Of a stretch of DNA of 5,901 nucleotides, positions 5,595 through 5,901 are shown piece by piece (the stretch's first letter is position 1; the number at the start of each line of letters is the position of its first letter). The stretch is from the NCBI GenBank assembly GCA_030145035.1, contig JAQYWL010000517.1, positions 1 through 5,901 of the forward strand, given 5' to 3'. The DNA comes from Desulfobacteria bacterium (GTDB lineage: Bacteria > Desulfobacterota > Desulfobacteria > Desulfobacterales > C00003060). A model generated the notes under the pieces. The model did not search any database. It saw only the letters and a program-made list of their open reading frames with translations, and was not told the origin of the DNA. The position numbers and the translations under genes are program-made.

Positions 5595-5883
5595 GAAACG
5601 ATTATAGCGGCCTAACGGCAGGCTTGAGCGGCGCACAGCCCACACCAGAACCTGAAAATGAACTGGGACATTGACGCACCAACAGGGTGTGAGAAAGCAA
5701 AGGCCCTCGCTGGCTGTGCGTCCGACTCGAAGCCTTGGTTGTGTGCCGGGCAAGGCCCGGCTACTAAATGGTGATGGTCGATATTTATGACACAAATATC
5801 GAGCAAAGTCCAGACCCAGCCCGACGGAGGCGACTCGAAGCGAAGCGCAGAGGCGAGCCGCCAGGCGAGAGCGACCAAAAGGA
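5595..5883 (+). ncRNA. Large structured RNA, candidate HEARO/omega-RNA (IscB/IsrB-associated)
   Basis: No convincing protein frame exists here; base pairing dominates. An 11-bp long-range helix joins 5630-5640 to 5712-5722 (one G-U pair). Nested in it is CACACC (5641-5646) with GGTGTG (5686-5691). A 7-bp stem joins GCCGGGC (5745-5751) to GCCCGGC (5755-5761), and a 9-bp stem joins TCGATATTT (5778-5786) to AAATATCGA (5794-5802) with a 7-base loop. A 9-position stem with one mismatch joins 5829-5837 to 5854-5862. An 11-base direct repeat CGACTCGAAGC occurs at 5723 and 5831. The region ends in CAAAAGGAG (5876-5884), a ribosome-binding-like site at the window edge, as seen where an omega RNA runs into its IscB-type gene. 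The roughly 290-base size, order and position fit HEARO RNAs. Alternatives are the 5' domain of a group II intron (GTGCG at 5716, GTGTG at 5741) or another large RNA. The ends are approximate; structure is seen, identity inferred. Confidence 0.5.
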
Positions 5884-5884
5884 G
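5877..5884 (+). promoter_or_regulatory. Ribosome-binding-like site at the window edge
   Basis: AAAAGGAG on the plus strand suggests that a protein gene starts at or just past the end of the window. A GTG at 5884-5886 opens a frame to the edge (VATVAE) but overlaps the site, so a start further right is more likely. If the upstream RNA is an omega RNA, this would serve the IscB/IsrB-type gene. Confidence 0.4.
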
Positions 5885-5901
5885 TGGCAACGGTAGCCGA
5901 A

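Noticed and set aside
5612..5890. Minus-strand open frames of 92 and 69 residues across the right edge
   Set aside because: They mirror base-paired RNA helices, have no ribosome binding site or recognisable domain, and their composition (many R, S, P, C) is typical of a shadow frame.
5716..5901. Group II intron 5' end starting at GTGCG (5716) or GTGTG (5741)
   Set aside because: The consensus start is only five bases and occurs twice; the GTGCG is instead engaged in a strong helix with sequence upstream of it (5630-5640), which would lie outside such an intron. Kept as the alternative to HEARO, not as a separate call.

Overview
The window reads as a piece of chromosome from an anaerobic, probably deltaproteobacterial (Desulfobacterota-type) genome of intermediate GC. 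This is inferred from the protein families present (a Tat-signal AmrS-type radical SAM enzyme and a membrane-fused spermidine synthase) and has not been tested by any search. All six convincing protein genes lie on the minus strand, so transcription runs right to left. The right edge holds something different, on the plus strand.

Layout in the direction of transcription. First comes a yajD-like HNH endonuclease gene (5473 down to 5063) with a textbook ribosome binding site and a stem-loop just past its stop. Next is an unrecognised 179-residue protein (4945-4406). Then comes a large membrane protein with a spermidine synthase-like domain between two membrane bundles (4171 or 4225 down to 2060), followed by a Tat-signal radical SAM protein of the AmrS/COG1180 group (1922-777). 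The last unit is a two-gene toxin-antitoxin operon, with an AbrB-type antitoxin (666-382) and a RelE/ParE-type toxin (385-128). It has its own clear sigma70 promoter and a palindrome over the -10 box, packed into the 110 bases after the radical SAM gene.

The spacers after the membrane-protein gene and after the 179-residue gene carry two copies of what looks like one dispersed intergenic repeat. Each copy is a GAACTTAG box, then a GCTTCGC segment, then an array of degenerate 8-base units TGGARTNN (minus-strand reading). The left edge has a separate 7-base tandem repeat.

The most interesting part is the right edge, about 5595-5883 on the plus strand. It has no credible protein gene of its own but is dense in base-pairing potential: an 11-bp long-range helix, three further strong stems and a possible alternative pairing. 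It ends in a Shine-Dalgarno-like AAAAGGAG at the window boundary. My leading interpretation is the noncoding RNA of a HEARO/omega-RNA element, with its IscB/IsrB-type gene lying just outside the window. A group II intron 5' part is the main alternative. Immediately before it a 16-codon reading frame with an excellent ribosome binding site stops abruptly, as expected if an element had landed near the start of a gene. The identification of the RNA is inference; the structure is visible in the sequence.
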